DNA from: Diacronema lutheri
Lineage: Eukaryota > Haptophyta > Pavlovophyceae > Pavlovales > Pavlovaceae
NCBI GenBank assembly: GCA_019448385.1
Contig: JAGTXO010000007.1
Coordinates: 186,001 to 250,000 of the forward strand
Reading direction: 5' to 3'
Length of the DNA stretch: 64,000 nt
Shown piece after piece: positions 38,471-47,968 of the stretch. Each line of letters begins with the position of its first letter. Position 1 is the first letter of the stretch. The notes beneath the pieces were generated by a model that saw only the letters and a program-made list of their open reading frames with translations, did not search any database and was not told the origin of the DNA. The translations under genes were made by a program, and so were the position numbers.

Positions 38471-39160
38471 CTTCGCTCCCTGCGCGCAGAAGGACAAACA
38501 GCAGCGACCCACACCGAGCTGGTGGCCTTGGCGCTGGTCATGGCGGGGCGTCGAGCCGACAGCTTCAGGCGTGCACAGTCTGCAAGCAGCAGGGGCACAA
38601 CTGCATGCAGCAGGGGCACAACATGCGCACTTGCCCTGTCCAGGCTCAGCGCCGGGGCATTTAAGGGTAATGTCAGGGGCGCTCGTAAGCAAGCGGCGGT
38701 ATGATGCAGCGTGCCATGGGCGAGCTGGATCGTACACACACGATTGCTAGATCGCACGACAGTCGCTGAGCGCCGAATTGTAGACCATCGCATCGTGCGG
38801 CGTAAAATACTAACGACGCTTACAGGCGGCGGGGCCGAGGCGTGACGGAGGGAGCGAGCAAAAGGGCGCACGCAACATCAGGCCGAAATCAGGGCGTCGA
38901 CCCTGTGCACGCCGGCAGCGGGAACGGCAATACGCACCATGCGCCGAAAAGTGCGCACCATGCGCCGAAAAGTGCGCAAAGCGCGCACTTTTCGGCGCAG
39001 ACGCCATCGTGCGCCGAAAAGTGCGCGCGCCACGTTTTTTGCGCCGAAAAGTGCGATTCTCCCAAACTGAAAAGGCAGAAATATGACTTCATTGCGAGTG
39101 GAAGTCACACGAGTGACACGGCGCAGCCGCACGACGTTTTCGAGCACTCTCGCCAAGAAG
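38471..39160. other. gene-poor stretch with clustered 15-mer repeats
   Basis: No supportable gene. The right part carries five copies of GCGCCGAAAAGTGCG, four direct (38941-38955, 38962-38976, 39011-39025, 39041-39055) and one inverted (38984-38998). The sequence before this is less GC-rich than the surroundings. Confidence 0.6.
39009..39063 (+). repeat. right copy of the 54-55-bp dispersed inverted repeat
   Basis: Pairs with the left copy at 34653-34706 in inverted orientation, differing by one T in a T-run. Together with further 15-mer copies at both sites it bounds the fragment-rich island. Confidence 0.95.
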
Positions 39161-39813
39161 TCACGCCGTGTCGTCCGCGCCTAGAAGTGGCTGCTGCAGC
39201 GGCGACACCGGCGCGTGCGACGCGTGCCGCGGCTGGGGCGAGCTGCTCGACGGGCGGGTGGCGGCGGCTGGCCCGGCACCGGCGCCGTCCCCGCTCCTGC
39301 CGGGCGAGTGCGAGCGGCGTTGGTGCTGAGGGTGCGCTGTACGCATGCTCGAGCCGATCGCCTCGAACGTGGAGCGCAGGCCACCGCCTCCACCGCCGCC
39401 ACCACACGAGCGCCCGGCGCCCGCCGGCTCCGCAAAGTTCGACCGGTTGAAGGCGCAGGAGTTGTCGGTGGTGCCGTCGCCGGTGGCAGCGTATGCGCCG
39501 AGGATCGCATTGAACGAGCCCTGCCGACTCAGGCTCTCAATGATGGCCGCCCGGTTCCGCAGCTTGCAGTGGGTGCCATCTGCCACTGTCAGCCGCCCAT
39601 CGGCTGAGCCAACCGAACTCGCGCCGCTGCCACCGCCGGCGCCGCCGCAGGCGGCGGCGGCGGCGGCGGCTGCGTTGTCGCGGCTCCGTCGCACGTGCGC
39701 GTCCGCAAAGCCGCGGCTGCTCGCAGCCTGCCGGAGCGGGCGGGCGCGAGCTGTTCGCTCGAGCGCGCCCACCGTGCCCGCCGTGCCCGCCGCGCCCGCC
39801 GCGCCCGCCACGC

Positions 39814-39844
<31 letters not shown>

Positions 39845-42800
39845 GCCCGCCACGCCCGCCACGTCTCCCACCGCCCTGTTTTGCGCGAGGTCGCGCATTG
39901 ATTCGGCAAGCAATTTCACCTTGCGGATGCGCGCGCGGATCTTGGCCGCCGAGGTGAGCACGTGCGCGACGCCCTCGTCCGTTTCATCTGAGATACCCTC
40001 GGCAATGATCTGAGGGAAGTGCACAGGGCGGGGGGGGGGGGGGGGGGGGGGGGGAGGAGGTGGCGGGCAGCGGGCAGCACACAGACACAGGTGCAGCAGC
40101 GGGCAGCGGGGAGAGGATCCGGATGAGCACACGGGTGCAGCAGCGGGCAGCGGGGAGAGGATCCGGATGAGCACACGGGTGCAGCAGCGGGCAGCGGGGA
40201 GGGGATCCGGATGAGCACACGGGTGCAGCAGCGGGCAGCGGGGAGAGGATCCGGATGAGCACACGGGTGCAGCAGCGGGCAGCGGGGAGAGGATCCGGAT
40301 GAGCACACGGGTGCAGCAGCGGGCAGCGGGGAGGGGATCCGGATGAGCACACGGGTGCAGCAGCGGGCAGCGGGGAGAGGATCCGGATGAGCACACGGGT
40401 GCAGCAGCGGGCAGCGGGGAGGGGATCCGGATGAGCACACGGGTGCAGCAGCGGGCAGCGGGGAGAGGATCCGGATGAGCACACGGGTGCAGCAGCGGGC
40501 AGCGGGGAGGGGATCCGGATGAGCACACGGGTGCAGCAGCGGGCAGCGGGGAGGGGATCCGGATGAGCACACGGGTGCAGCAGCGGGCAGCGGGGAGAGG
40601 ATCCGGATGAGCACACAGGTGCAGCAGCGGGCAGCGGGGAGATGATCCGGATGAGCGCGCGGCGCATCGTGGCGGCGGGACGGTGCAACGCGGCGTGACG
40701 GGCGAGGAAAGCCCCGCGGTGCCGCGCACGTTCTCAAGAATGTCCTCAAGCGTGACAATCCCAGCCATGTGCACGTTTGGCGGGATATTCGCACCGGTAC
40801 GCATGCACTCGGCGACGATGGCGGGGTTGTCCGTGACGAGCGCGAGGTGGGACATGCCACGTTGGAAGAGGTTGAGCAATTCGAGAAGCGGCATGTCGGG
40901 CGAGATGGGCAGCGGGTAGCGCAGGCCGAGCGACGAGATCTTGCGCCTGTCCTCGGGCGAGAGGACGATCAGCTTCTTGACGAGCAGAATGCCGCACACG
41001 TTGTGCGGCCAGCCGCGATACACCTGCGGGGGGGGGGGGGGGGGGGGGTCCGCGGTGAGCGCGCTGCGGCACCGCGCCAGCCAAGACGCGAGGAAAAGGA
41101 AACGACCAGCCCTGCGGCACCGCGCGCGCGCTCCCGTCTCTCGCGCCGGCCGCTGCGCACGCGCGCGCACCGGAATGCGCGAGTGGCCCTTGGCAAGGAT
41201 GCGCGCCATCGACTCAGGACAGAGCACATCGTCGACAGAGAGCATGTAGGTCTCGGAGAGCGGGATCATCGCGTCCTTGGCGCGCTTGTTGCGGATGTCG
41301 AGCACACCGTTGATAATGCACAGCTCGTCGTCCGAGAGTGCCGCCGACACCTCCTGCCACCGCACGCGCAGGCGGGGGCGCAGCGCGCGCCACCTTTCAG
41401 CGCCCAGTGCGCCACCTCTCCCTCGCGCCACCTTTCAGCGCCCAGTGCGCCACCTCTCCCTCGCGCCACCTTTCAGCGCCCAGTGCGCCACCTCTCCCTC
41501 GCGCCACCTTTGAGCGCCCAGTGCGCCACCTCTCCCTCGCGCCACCTTTCAGCGCCCAGTGCGCCACCTCTCCCTCGCGCCACCTTTCAGCGCCCAGTGC
41601 GCCACCTCTCCCTCGCGCCACCTTTCAGCGCCCAGTGCGCCACCTCTCCCTCGCGCCACCTTTCAGCGCCCAGTGCGCCACCTCTCCCTCGCGCCACCTT
41701 TGAGCGCCCAGTGCGCCACCTCTCCCTCGCGCCACCTTTCAGCGCCCAGTGCGCCACCTCTCCCTCGCGCCACCTTTCAGCGCCCAGTGCGCCACCTCTC
41801 CCTCGCGCCACCTTTCAGCGCCCAGTGCGCCACCTCTCCCTCGCGCCACCTTTCAGCGCCCAGTGCGCCACCTCTCCCTCGCGCCACCTTTCAGCGCCCA
41901 GTGCGCGCGCGGCCGTGCCGCGCGCGGCCGCGTCGATTGCTCGAGCGGCGCGGGCGCGCGCGCAGAGAGAGAGAGAGGGGGGGAGGGGGTAGGGGAAGGA
42001 GAGGCGAGACGATTGCCTCCACGCGCGGCCGCGTCTGTGCGACCGCACCTGGTGCCCGTCTGGCATCTGCGAGACAAGCAGAGACGGCCGGTGAGCGTGC
42101 GGCGCGCTCGCTGGAGGCTGCGCGCTCGCAGAGCCCCAGAAGGGGCCCGTGTTGCGCCGCTCGGCGGTGTGGAGCGGGCCCTGCCGCCCGCCGTGACGCC
42201 GCTCCTCCTCCGTCGCCATCTTCATGATCGCGCGCAGCTCCTGCCGCTTGAATTGGTTGTTGCCGTGCGAGTCGCCGAGCGTACGGTCGAGCGCGAGGGC
42301 GAGTGGGTAGGCGATCGGCGACGCGATCGCGATGAGGGCGTAGACGACGGGCGAGAGGGCAGAGGCGATGCGCAGCTGGTTGGGCCCCGTGAAGATCGCC
42401 GACGGGATGATCTCGCCAAAGATGAGCACGCCCGTGACCGAGACGAGGATTGCCGCCCATGAGGGGAGGAGTGCGTCGAGGAAGATGGGCAGCGCCTCGT
42501 TTGCGCTCGCGTTGACGAGGAGGAGGGTGACAAGGAGGAGGTGGTGGTTCTCGATGATCGGGTACACCCGCTCCGCGCACCTCTGGTCGCGCAGCAAGTT
42601 GACCCGCTCGCGCGCCGTCGCGCAGTCGGCGATGTCCATGTGCAGCGTGATTTGCAGCTGCGTCGGGTCGAGCGCGACGAGCCCCATCGTAAGGCCGGCG
42701 GCGAACGCGGCGCACACCACGCATGTGCACGCGCAGGCGACATAGATGAACCACTGCATTGTGAACGGCACGAGCCGGTGCTCCACCTCGCCGAGCCGCC

Positions 42801-43020
42801 GGCCCGCACGCCGCTCGGCGCCGCGCGGCACGCCGCGCGCATTGGCGCGCGCCGCCTCGTCGTCGTCGAGCTCGTCAAGCGCGACGTACAGGCGGCCGCC
42901 AAAATCGAGGGTGTGCGCGTCGAGCGGCACCGCGCGCACCTCGGCTGGCTGCGCCGCCGACGCCGCCCGCCTCGCCGCGACGAGCAGCGCCGCCAGCGCA
43001 AACACGCCGCGTGCAACCAT
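39161..43020 (-). CDS. CNNM/CorC-type metal transporter (DUF21 plus CBS pair)
   Basis: Start ATG 43020 with a signal-type N-terminus (MVARGVFALAALLVAARRAA). Exon 1 encodes an extracytosolic stretch, then the DUF21 membrane domain (AAFAAGLTMGLVALDPTQLQ, NHHLLLVTLLLVNASANEAL, VTGVLIFGEIIPSAIF, ALDRTLGDSHGNN). Exon 2, about 41353-41171, has the CBS start (DELCIINGVLDIRNKRAKDAM). Exon 3 is 41023-40730 (CGILLVKKLIVL, MAGIVTLEDILEN) and exon 4 is 40009-39161 (IIAEGISDETDE, then a low-complexity tail). Exon joins 2-3 and 3-4 are phase-consistent. The end of exon 1 is uncertain: after about 42205, or at CAG|GTGCGG near 42049. CNNM and MAM3 proteins control Mg2+ and other divalent metals. Introns 1 and 3 contain minisatellites. 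Confidence 0.88.
40028..40662. repeat. poly-G tract plus 44-bp minisatellite, about 13 copies, in CNNM intron 3
   Basis: A run of about 27 G (C on the transcribed strand, next to the 3' splice site at 40010) is followed by a tandem array with a 44-bp period. Each unit holds a BamHI-like GGATCCGGATGAGCACAC core; units differ mainly at GAGAGG versus GAGGGG. The final unit has ATGATCC instead of GGATCC. Confidence 0.97.
41027..41047. repeat. poly-G/poly-C tract at the 3' splice site of CNNM intron 2
   Basis: A run of about 21 G on the plus strand ends three bases before the CAG acceptor used by exon 3, so in the transcript it is a poly-C polypyrimidine tract. Confidence 0.9.
41391..41908. repeat. 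38-bp minisatellite, about 13.6 copies, in CNNM intron 1
   Basis: Very homogeneous tandem array, period 38 bp, each unit starting CACCTTTCAGCGCCCAGTGC. Only two units carry a TTTGAG variant. It starts about 40 bp beyond the 3' splice site of exon 2 (the gene is on the minus strand). Confidence 0.97.
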
Positions 43021-43489
43021 CGGGCCCAGCGATTTTAGTTTACGACCGGCCGCTGCAAGGCGCCGGCGCAAGAGTCAAGACCACCGCCCTGTTCTCCGTG
43101 CGGTTCACCGGTCCGACGGAGAAGGTGCACATGCGGTCGGTCACCTCAAGTGTGAGACGGGCGTGCCTGGCGCAAGCAGCTGGACGTACTCCCGACCTTG
43201 GAGCGTGACGTTCGGAGGCGAGGTCAGCCACCGCGGACACCGCCGCAACCGGACTGCCGGGGTCGCTGCCAACGCCGCCGCCGCCGACGCTGCACGCCAA
43301 GCAAAATGCGCGAGCAGTCATGGACTCCACGCGTTGAGCGCATTGCGTGGAGTAAATGCCACTGCTTACAGCCGGGCTTGGCCGCCGTGCACACACGTGA
43401 CGTTCAGTTGCACCTGTCCGCGTGGACGCGAGTCCACACCAAACCCCTGCCACTGAACGCAGGACGCTCCAGCCGGTCACGCGAGAGCG
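43021..43489. other. divergent intergenic region
   Basis: 469 bp between the start codons of the CNNM-type gene (minus) and the HMG-box gene (plus). No gene is supportable. It includes ACACGTGACG near 43393, an E-box/CRE-like word that could be a promoter element, but this is only a motif sighting. Confidence 0.5.
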
Positions 43490-44464
43490 ATGCCGCCCGG
43501 TGGAGGGAAGCACAAGGCCGCGCTCCCGCGCTTTTACCGGCCGGACGCGGACCTTGACCCGCAGGTGATGGTGACGAGTCGCCACTCGCTCACCGACACG
43601 CTCCGCTTCGCCGAGGTCGTCTACGCGCACGTCAAGGCGCGCAGCGCCGCGCACATCGACTGGTCGCTCGTCTCCGCGGACGTCGGCCTCGAGCCGGCCG
43701 AGTGCATGCGGCTGTGGCGCTACGTGGCGTATCACTGGAAAGGGCCGCTCGGGCACAAGCAGTCGAATGTTGAGTTCGAGCAGGTTGACCTCGCCGCCAA
43801 CAGCGACCCGGAAGGCGCCGTCACGCACGCCGTCGCCGTGTCGGTGCGCAAGTTCAAGAAGAAGGGCGCACCGGGCGCACCCGGCGAGAAGCGCTCCTGC
43901 CTGCCCGTCGGCGCGCTTGGCTTCACCGTGTTCGGGCGCGCAAATCGGCAGCGGGTCAAGGATGCCAACCCGGGCATCGCCTTTGGCGACATCGCCAAGG
44001 AGCTTGGCCGGCAGTGGCGGGCGATGCCCGAATGCGAGAAGACCGCGTGGATCGAGCGAGCAGTCGCGGAGAAGTCGCCGCGCAAGGCCGGCAAGAGCAG
44101 CGCGACCAAGGTGAAGCACGCCGACCGCAAGCGCGAGCGCGATCTCGGGCCGCTCCCACCGCTCCCGCCGCAGCGCACACGCGCGCCGGGCGCGGCCGGC
44201 GCGCTCGGGGCTGGTGCGAGTGCTGTGGACGAAGGGGCCGGCGCGCCGTGCGCGGCTGCTGGCGCCTCGGATGCGCCGCCGCCTCCGCAGACGAGCGCCA
44301 TCGCGGCAGCGCGCGCGGCCGCAGTCGGAGACGACGGACGCGACGCGGCCGAGAGCACCGCAGCGGAGCCGACGACTGTGGGGCTGTGCCCGAGCGGCGC
44401 GGAGTCGGACTCTGACGCCGCGCCGTGCGGCCTCTCGTTGGATGCAGACGACTTGGTGTTCTGA
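43490..44464 (+). CDS. HMG-box DNA-binding protein with an N-terminal SANT-like segment
   Basis: Single exon, 324 residues from ATG 43490 (MPPGGGKHKAALPRFY). Residues 50-85 (HIDWSLVSADVGLEPAECMR, LWRYVAYHW) have the Trp spacing of a Myb/SANT-like helix-turn-helix. An HMG box follows at about 145-195: LGFTVFGRANRQRVKDANPG, then FGDIAKELGRQWRAMPECEK and TAWIERA, preserving the Phe, Trp and Lys positions of the L-shaped fold that bends DNA. The C-terminal 120 residues are disordered, ending in an acidic segment (LSLDADDLVF). Probably a chromatin or transcription factor. Tail-to-tail with enolase, 164 bp apart. Confidence 0.88.
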   Translation: MPPGGGKHKAALPRFYRPDADLDPQVMVTSRHSLTDTLRFAEVVYAHVKARSAAHIDWSLVSADVGLEPAECMRLWRYVAYHWKGPLGHKQSNVEFEQVDLAANSDPEGAVTHAVAVSVRKFKKKGAPGAPGEKRSCLPVGALGFTVFGRANRQRVKDANPGIAFGDIAKELGRQWRAMPECEKTAWIERAVAEKSPRKAGKSSATKVKHADRKRERDLGPLPPLPPQRTRAPGAAGALGAGASAVDEGAGAPCAAAGASDAPPPPQTSAIAAARAAAVGDDGRDAAESTAAEPTTVGLCPSGAESDSDAAPCGLSLDADDLVF

Positions 44465-44628
44465 CGTCGGGCAGCCGTGGCAGCGCCACAAGTGCACAGC
44501 GCCTGCGGGAGGCGATCAGCATCCGCGGCGTGCGCCACGCGAGGCCCCGCCGAGGTCGCCACCCCTGGCCTGCCCCCTCTGTCGCTGTCGCTCAAGCCAG
44601 CCGTGCCCATCCGCGGCGTGTGCTCCGA

Positions 44629-46071
44629 TTAAAAGCGGCCAGACTTGCGGAAGTCCGTGCCCGCGTACTGCGCGTCGGCGCCGAGCTCCTCCTCGATGCG
44701 CAGCAGCTGGTTGTACTTTGCGAGGCGCTCGGAGCGGCACGGCGCGCCCGACTTGAGGTGCCCGGCGCCGAGCGCGACGGTGAGGTCTGCGATGAACGTG
44801 TCCTCCGTCTCGCCTGAGCGGTGCGAGACGAAGACGCCCCACTCGTGCTCGACGCACAGCTTGTACGCGGCGATCGCTTCGGTCACGGTGCCGATTTGGT
44901 TCACCTTGAGGAGCATCGCGTTGGTCGCCCGCCGCTCGATCCCCTCCTTCACCAGCTGCACGTTGGTGCAGAAGATGTCGTCGCCGACAATCTCGACGTT
45001 CCCTCCAATCTGCGCAGTCAGCTTTGCGTGCGACTCAAAGTCGGACTGGTCAAAAGGGTCCTCGAGCAACGTGAGCGGATACTTGCCCGCCATCTCGACC
45101 CTGCACGCACGCACGCGGCGTGCCAAAGCGGACGCGGGGGTGAGCGGCGGCGCGCAGGGCGCGTCCGCACGGCGCGGCGGCGCGTACCAGTACGCGACGA
45201 GGTCGTCTCCCTTCATGATGTTTTCGGGCTGCTGCTCGGCCGCCGGCTTCTTGAAGTCGAGGTTGTATACACCGCGATCCTTGTCATACATCTCGGACGC
45301 CGCTGGGTCGCAGCCGAGCGTGACCTTGCCAGTGAGGCCGGCCCGTTCGACCGCGCTGACGATCAGCTTGAGCGCGTCCTCGGGGCTGGAGAGCTTGGGC
45401 GCGAAGCCGCCCTCGTCGCCGACGCCAGTCGAGTCGAGGCCGTGCTGCTCCTTGAGGAGAGCCTTGAGCGCATGGTACGTCTCGGCGCCCATCTGCATCG
45501 CCTCGCGGAAGGTCGACGCACCGGTCGGGCAGGCAAAAAATTCTTGGAACGGCAGCGCGTTGCCCGCGTGCACGCCACCGTTCACAAGGTTGAAGCACGG
45601 CATCGGCATGACCATCTTGGGCGAGCCGGCGAGCCGGTTGAGAAAGACATACAGCGGCTCACCCGCCGCCGCAGCGCCGGCGCGGCACGCCGCCATCGAG
45701 ACGCCCAGGATGGCGTTGGCGCCGAGCTTGGACTTGTCCGTTGTGCCGTCGAGCGCGCAGAGCTGCGCGTCGAGCGAGGCGATGTCGATCGCGTCCTGGC
45801 CCAGGATGGCGGGGCCGATCACGTCGATCACGTTCGTCACAGCCTTCGCCACGCCCTTGCCCGAGAGGCGCGCGCCGCCGTCGCGCAGCTCGTGCGCCTC
45901 CTTGTCGCCCGTCGACGCGCCGGACGGCACGTCCGCGCGGAACGTGCCGTCCGGCGTCGTGAGCTCCACCTCGAGCGTTGGGTTGCCACGGCTGTCGTAG
46001 ATCTCGCGCGCGTGCACCTTGGTGATCTTCGCGGGCACGTTGCGCCGCGTGCGCTTGGCGATGGTGGCCAT
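44629..46071 (-). CDS. ENO: enolase
   Basis: Interconverts 2-phosphoglycerate and phosphoenolpyruvate in glycolysis. Two exons, 46071-45188 and 45100-44629, with an 87-nt intron that splits a Trp codon; 451 residues. Signatures in order: REIYDSRGNPTLEVEL, SGASTGDKEAHELRDG, FNLVNGGVHAGNALPFQEF, GVGDEGGFAPKLSSPEDALK, the Mg2+-ligand block TLLEDPFDQSDFESH, GDDIFCTN, LLKVNQIGTVTEAI with the catalytic Lys, and SHRSGETEDTFIADL. Two small departures are seen: GDKEAHELRD in the first loop, and a C-terminus FRKSGRF instead of the common aromatic-Tyr ending. The N-terminus (MATIAKRTRRNVPAK) has no clear presequence, so cytosolic location is likely. Head-to-head with the NF-YC-like gene, 172 bp apart. 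Confidence 0.96.
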   Translation of the reverse strand: MATIAKRTRRNVPAKITKVHAREIYDSRGNPTLEVELTTPDGTFRADVPSGASTGDKEAHELRDGGARLSGKGVAKAVTNVIDVIGPAILGQDAIDIASLDAQLCALDGTTDKSKLGANAILGVSMAACRAGAAAAGEPLYVFLNRLAGSPKMVMPMPCFNLVNGGVHAGNALPFQEFFACPTGASTFREAMQMGAETYHALKALLKEQHGLDSTGVGDEGGFAPKLSSPEDALKLIVSAVERAGLTGKVTLGCDPAASEMYDKDRGVYNLDFKKPAAEQQPENIMKGDDLVAYWYAPPRRADAPCAPPLTPASALARRVRACRVEMAGKYPLTLLEDPFDQSDFESHAKLTAQIGGNVEIVGDDIFCTNVQLVKEGIERRATNAMLLKVNQIGTVTEAIAAYKLCVEHEWGVFVSHRSGETEDTFIADLTVALGAGHLKSGAPCRSERLAKYNQLLRIEEELGADAQYAGTDFRKSGRF

Positions 46072-46243
46072 CGGAGCCGGGGTTCGCGAAAGACGACGGC
46101 GGATTGGAGCGGCGACGGCGGACGAGAGCCGATAAATTTATTTACGAGCGGCGCTGTCTTCCCGAATTGAGAGCGCAAATTCCCGCATCGGCTGAAGCGG
46201 TTGAATAGCCCAGCCCGTCCGTCGAAAGTTCGAACTCCATTCA

Positions 46244-46939
46244 ATGGCATCGTTTGACGCCCACGACCTCGAGCTGCTGATGCCCGGCGCGGACCTGCTG
46301 CCCGGCGACGCCGATCTTCTCACCGGTCCGGACGCAAATTCGTTCATCGAGGACGTCTTCAAGACGCTGCTCGACGAGTGCGCCGAGCCCGACGTCGACA
46401 ACTTCCCGCGCCTTGGTGAGGTGGGCGACGGCGCTGACGACCTTCACGCGCCTGCCGAAGACCTCCGCCGTTCCGACACGAACGAGATCTCGAACGTCGC
46501 GCCGCCTGCACCGCCAAGCGCTGTGACTTGCGTGCCGCCTCCGCGCGTTCACCGTGACCCCGACGAGCCGCTGCTGCACCTCTCGGACCGCACCAATAGC
46601 GACAAGGCGAACGCAATAAAGGCGCACTGCCAGAAGCGCGCTCGCGAGATCATCGATCCGAGGCACAAGCACGACTTGCCCATTGCGCGCGTGAAGCGGC
46701 TCATGAAGGAGCACTCGTGCGAGAACCCCAACGCGATCGCCGCTGACGTGCCGGGCATGCTCGCGCGCGCAGTCGAGATGTTTGTGCTGCACGTGGCCGC
46801 ACAGGGCTCGCTCGTCGCGATCGAGCAAGGCCGCTGCGTGCTGCAGGCACGCGACGTCAAGGTCGTGCTCGATCGCGATCCGCAGTACGCCTTCCTGCAG
46901 GAGATCTACGACGAGTGCTCGCAGGCCAACCGAGCGTGA
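46244..46939 (+). CDS. NF-YC/HAP5-like histone-fold transcription factor subunit
   Basis: Single exon, 231 residues from ATG 46244. The C-terminal half is a histone fold: LPIARVKRLMKEHSCENPNA, then DVPGMLARAVEMFVLHVAAQ and CVLQARDVKVVLDRD with a final helix FLQEIYDECSQ. The L-P-x-A-R-V-K start and the A-x-E-M-F helix match NF-YC/HAP5, which pairs with NF-YB and NF-YA to bind CCAAT boxes; CHRAC/Dpb3-type subunits are the alternative. The N-terminal 110 residues are acidic and Pro-rich. Compared with canonical NF-YC, the loop after helix 1 is longer (EHSCENPNAIA). Confidence 0.85.
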   Translation: MASFDAHDLELLMPGADLLPGDADLLTGPDANSFIEDVFKTLLDECAEPDVDNFPRLGEVGDGADDLHAPAEDLRRSDTNEISNVAPPAPPSAVTCVPPPRVHRDPDEPLLHLSDRTNSDKANAIKAHCQKRAREIIDPRHKHDLPIARVKRLMKEHSCENPNAIAADVPGMLARAVEMFVLHVAAQGSLVAIEQGRCVLQARDVKVVLDRDPQYAFLQEIYDECSQANRA

Positions 46940-47339
46940 GCTACGCGCCGAGCGCGGTAGACGGGTGCAGAGTGGAGACGGCCAACTCGGGCTCCAGCGA
47001 CTCGGATCAGCGCCAGCGCCGTCGCGTGCGCATAGGAGCGCGGCTGCGCAGCCGAATGCTGTGCGCGCCGAGGCCGCGCACGCCCTCGCGCCGGGCGCAA
47101 GCCGTGACAAGCGGGGAGCAAGCACACGGCCACGTTCGGCCTCGGGCTCAGCACCGGAATCCGGCCGATCGCGTCTTTCGAAAGTCCCTAGTGTCTGACT
47201 GTACCATACAGTTGCAGCCCATTCAGCTGGCAAGCTGCCGCGCGCGGGGAGGGGGCGCGCGCACCTGAGAGGCCCCAGACGCGCCGCGCGAGCAGCAGGG
47301 CGGACGGGCCTCGAGTTTTGACGCCCGGGAGAGCGGCAT
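46940..47339. other. convergent intergenic region, nothing recognised
   Basis: 400 bp between the stop codons of the NF-YC-like gene and the SelW-like gene. Frames are open on both strands but made of Arg/Ala shadows. I see no RNA gene, repeat or conserved protein. Confidence 0.5.
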
Positions 47340-47762
47340 TCACTTGGCATCATCGGCGCTGTCGATCGCCGCTGGCCTTCTTCGGCGACGGGCCGCGCCG
47401 ACCGCAGCGGAGAGCGCGCTCATCTTGAGGGCGACACCGCTTGCGTCCGCCCGCTTGCTCACCACCTGCGCGTCGTCGACGAGGATTTTAAAGCTCGTGA
47501 TCGACGAACCCTGCATCGTGGGCATGGCGATCGAAGCCACGTTCACGTCGGTGAAGCGCTCCTTGAGCATCCGCACCGCCTCGCGCGCCATGATGACAAA
47601 ATCGGGCACGGCGGTGTAGACGACGTCGATCTGGACGGCGTCGGCTCGCGCAGGCTGCGTGTCGGCGCGCACTTCCGTCGAGAAGACGCGGAAGGCGCGG
47701 CCCACACGCGGCGAGCCCAGCGACAGGCTCGTGCACAGCAGGTGCAGCACCAGCGGGCTCAT
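47340..47762 (-). CDS. SelW/Rdx-fold protein lacking the redox motif
   Basis: 140 residues from ATG 47762. A signal-like N-terminus (MSPLVLHLLCTSLSLGSPRV) precedes a thioredoxin-like SelW/Rdx fold: VQIDVVYTAVPDFVIMAREA, then VRMLKERFTDVNVASIAMPT and SITSFKILVDDAQVVSKRAD. The strand-loop-helix start, the long helix, the F-x-I/V-x-V-D strand and the VVSK turn match the SelW/Rdx family. The Cys-x-x-Cys or Cys-x-x-Sec that normally follows the first strand is replaced by residues around TAVP, so redox activity by the usual mechanism is not expected. The C-terminus is basic. Targeting to the secretory pathway or plastid is inferred from the N-terminus. Confidence 0.65.
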   Translation of the reverse strand: MSPLVLHLLCTSLSLGSPRVGRAFRVFSTEVRADTQPARADAVQIDVVYTAVPDFVIMAREAVRMLKERFTDVNVASIAMPTMQGSSITSFKILVDDAQVVSKRADASGVALKMSALSAAVGAARRRRRPAAIDSADDAK

Positions 47763-47968
47763 CCTCTCGAGCCGTCGCTCGCCGTCGGCCTCGCGCGCAG
47801 AGGGCGAGCGCAAAAAAAACGCGAGAGAACGTTTTGAGCAGCCTCTACACCCAGTTTTGGAAAAACGGCGCGGGTTCCAAACGTCGCAAAAATCCGGGCC
47901 CGCGCGGGCCCTCGGCCTCCGCGCGCCATGCGCGGTCGCGCGCCCTCGGCGGCGCGAACCGCCTCCGC

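Noticed and set aside
41559-42227. Repetitive protein with an R-H-L-S-L-A-P-P pattern
   Set aside because: Translation of the 38-bp intronic minisatellite.
44645-46000. 451-codon plus-strand frame opposite enolase
   Set aside because: Antisense of a highly conserved enzyme; no independent motif.
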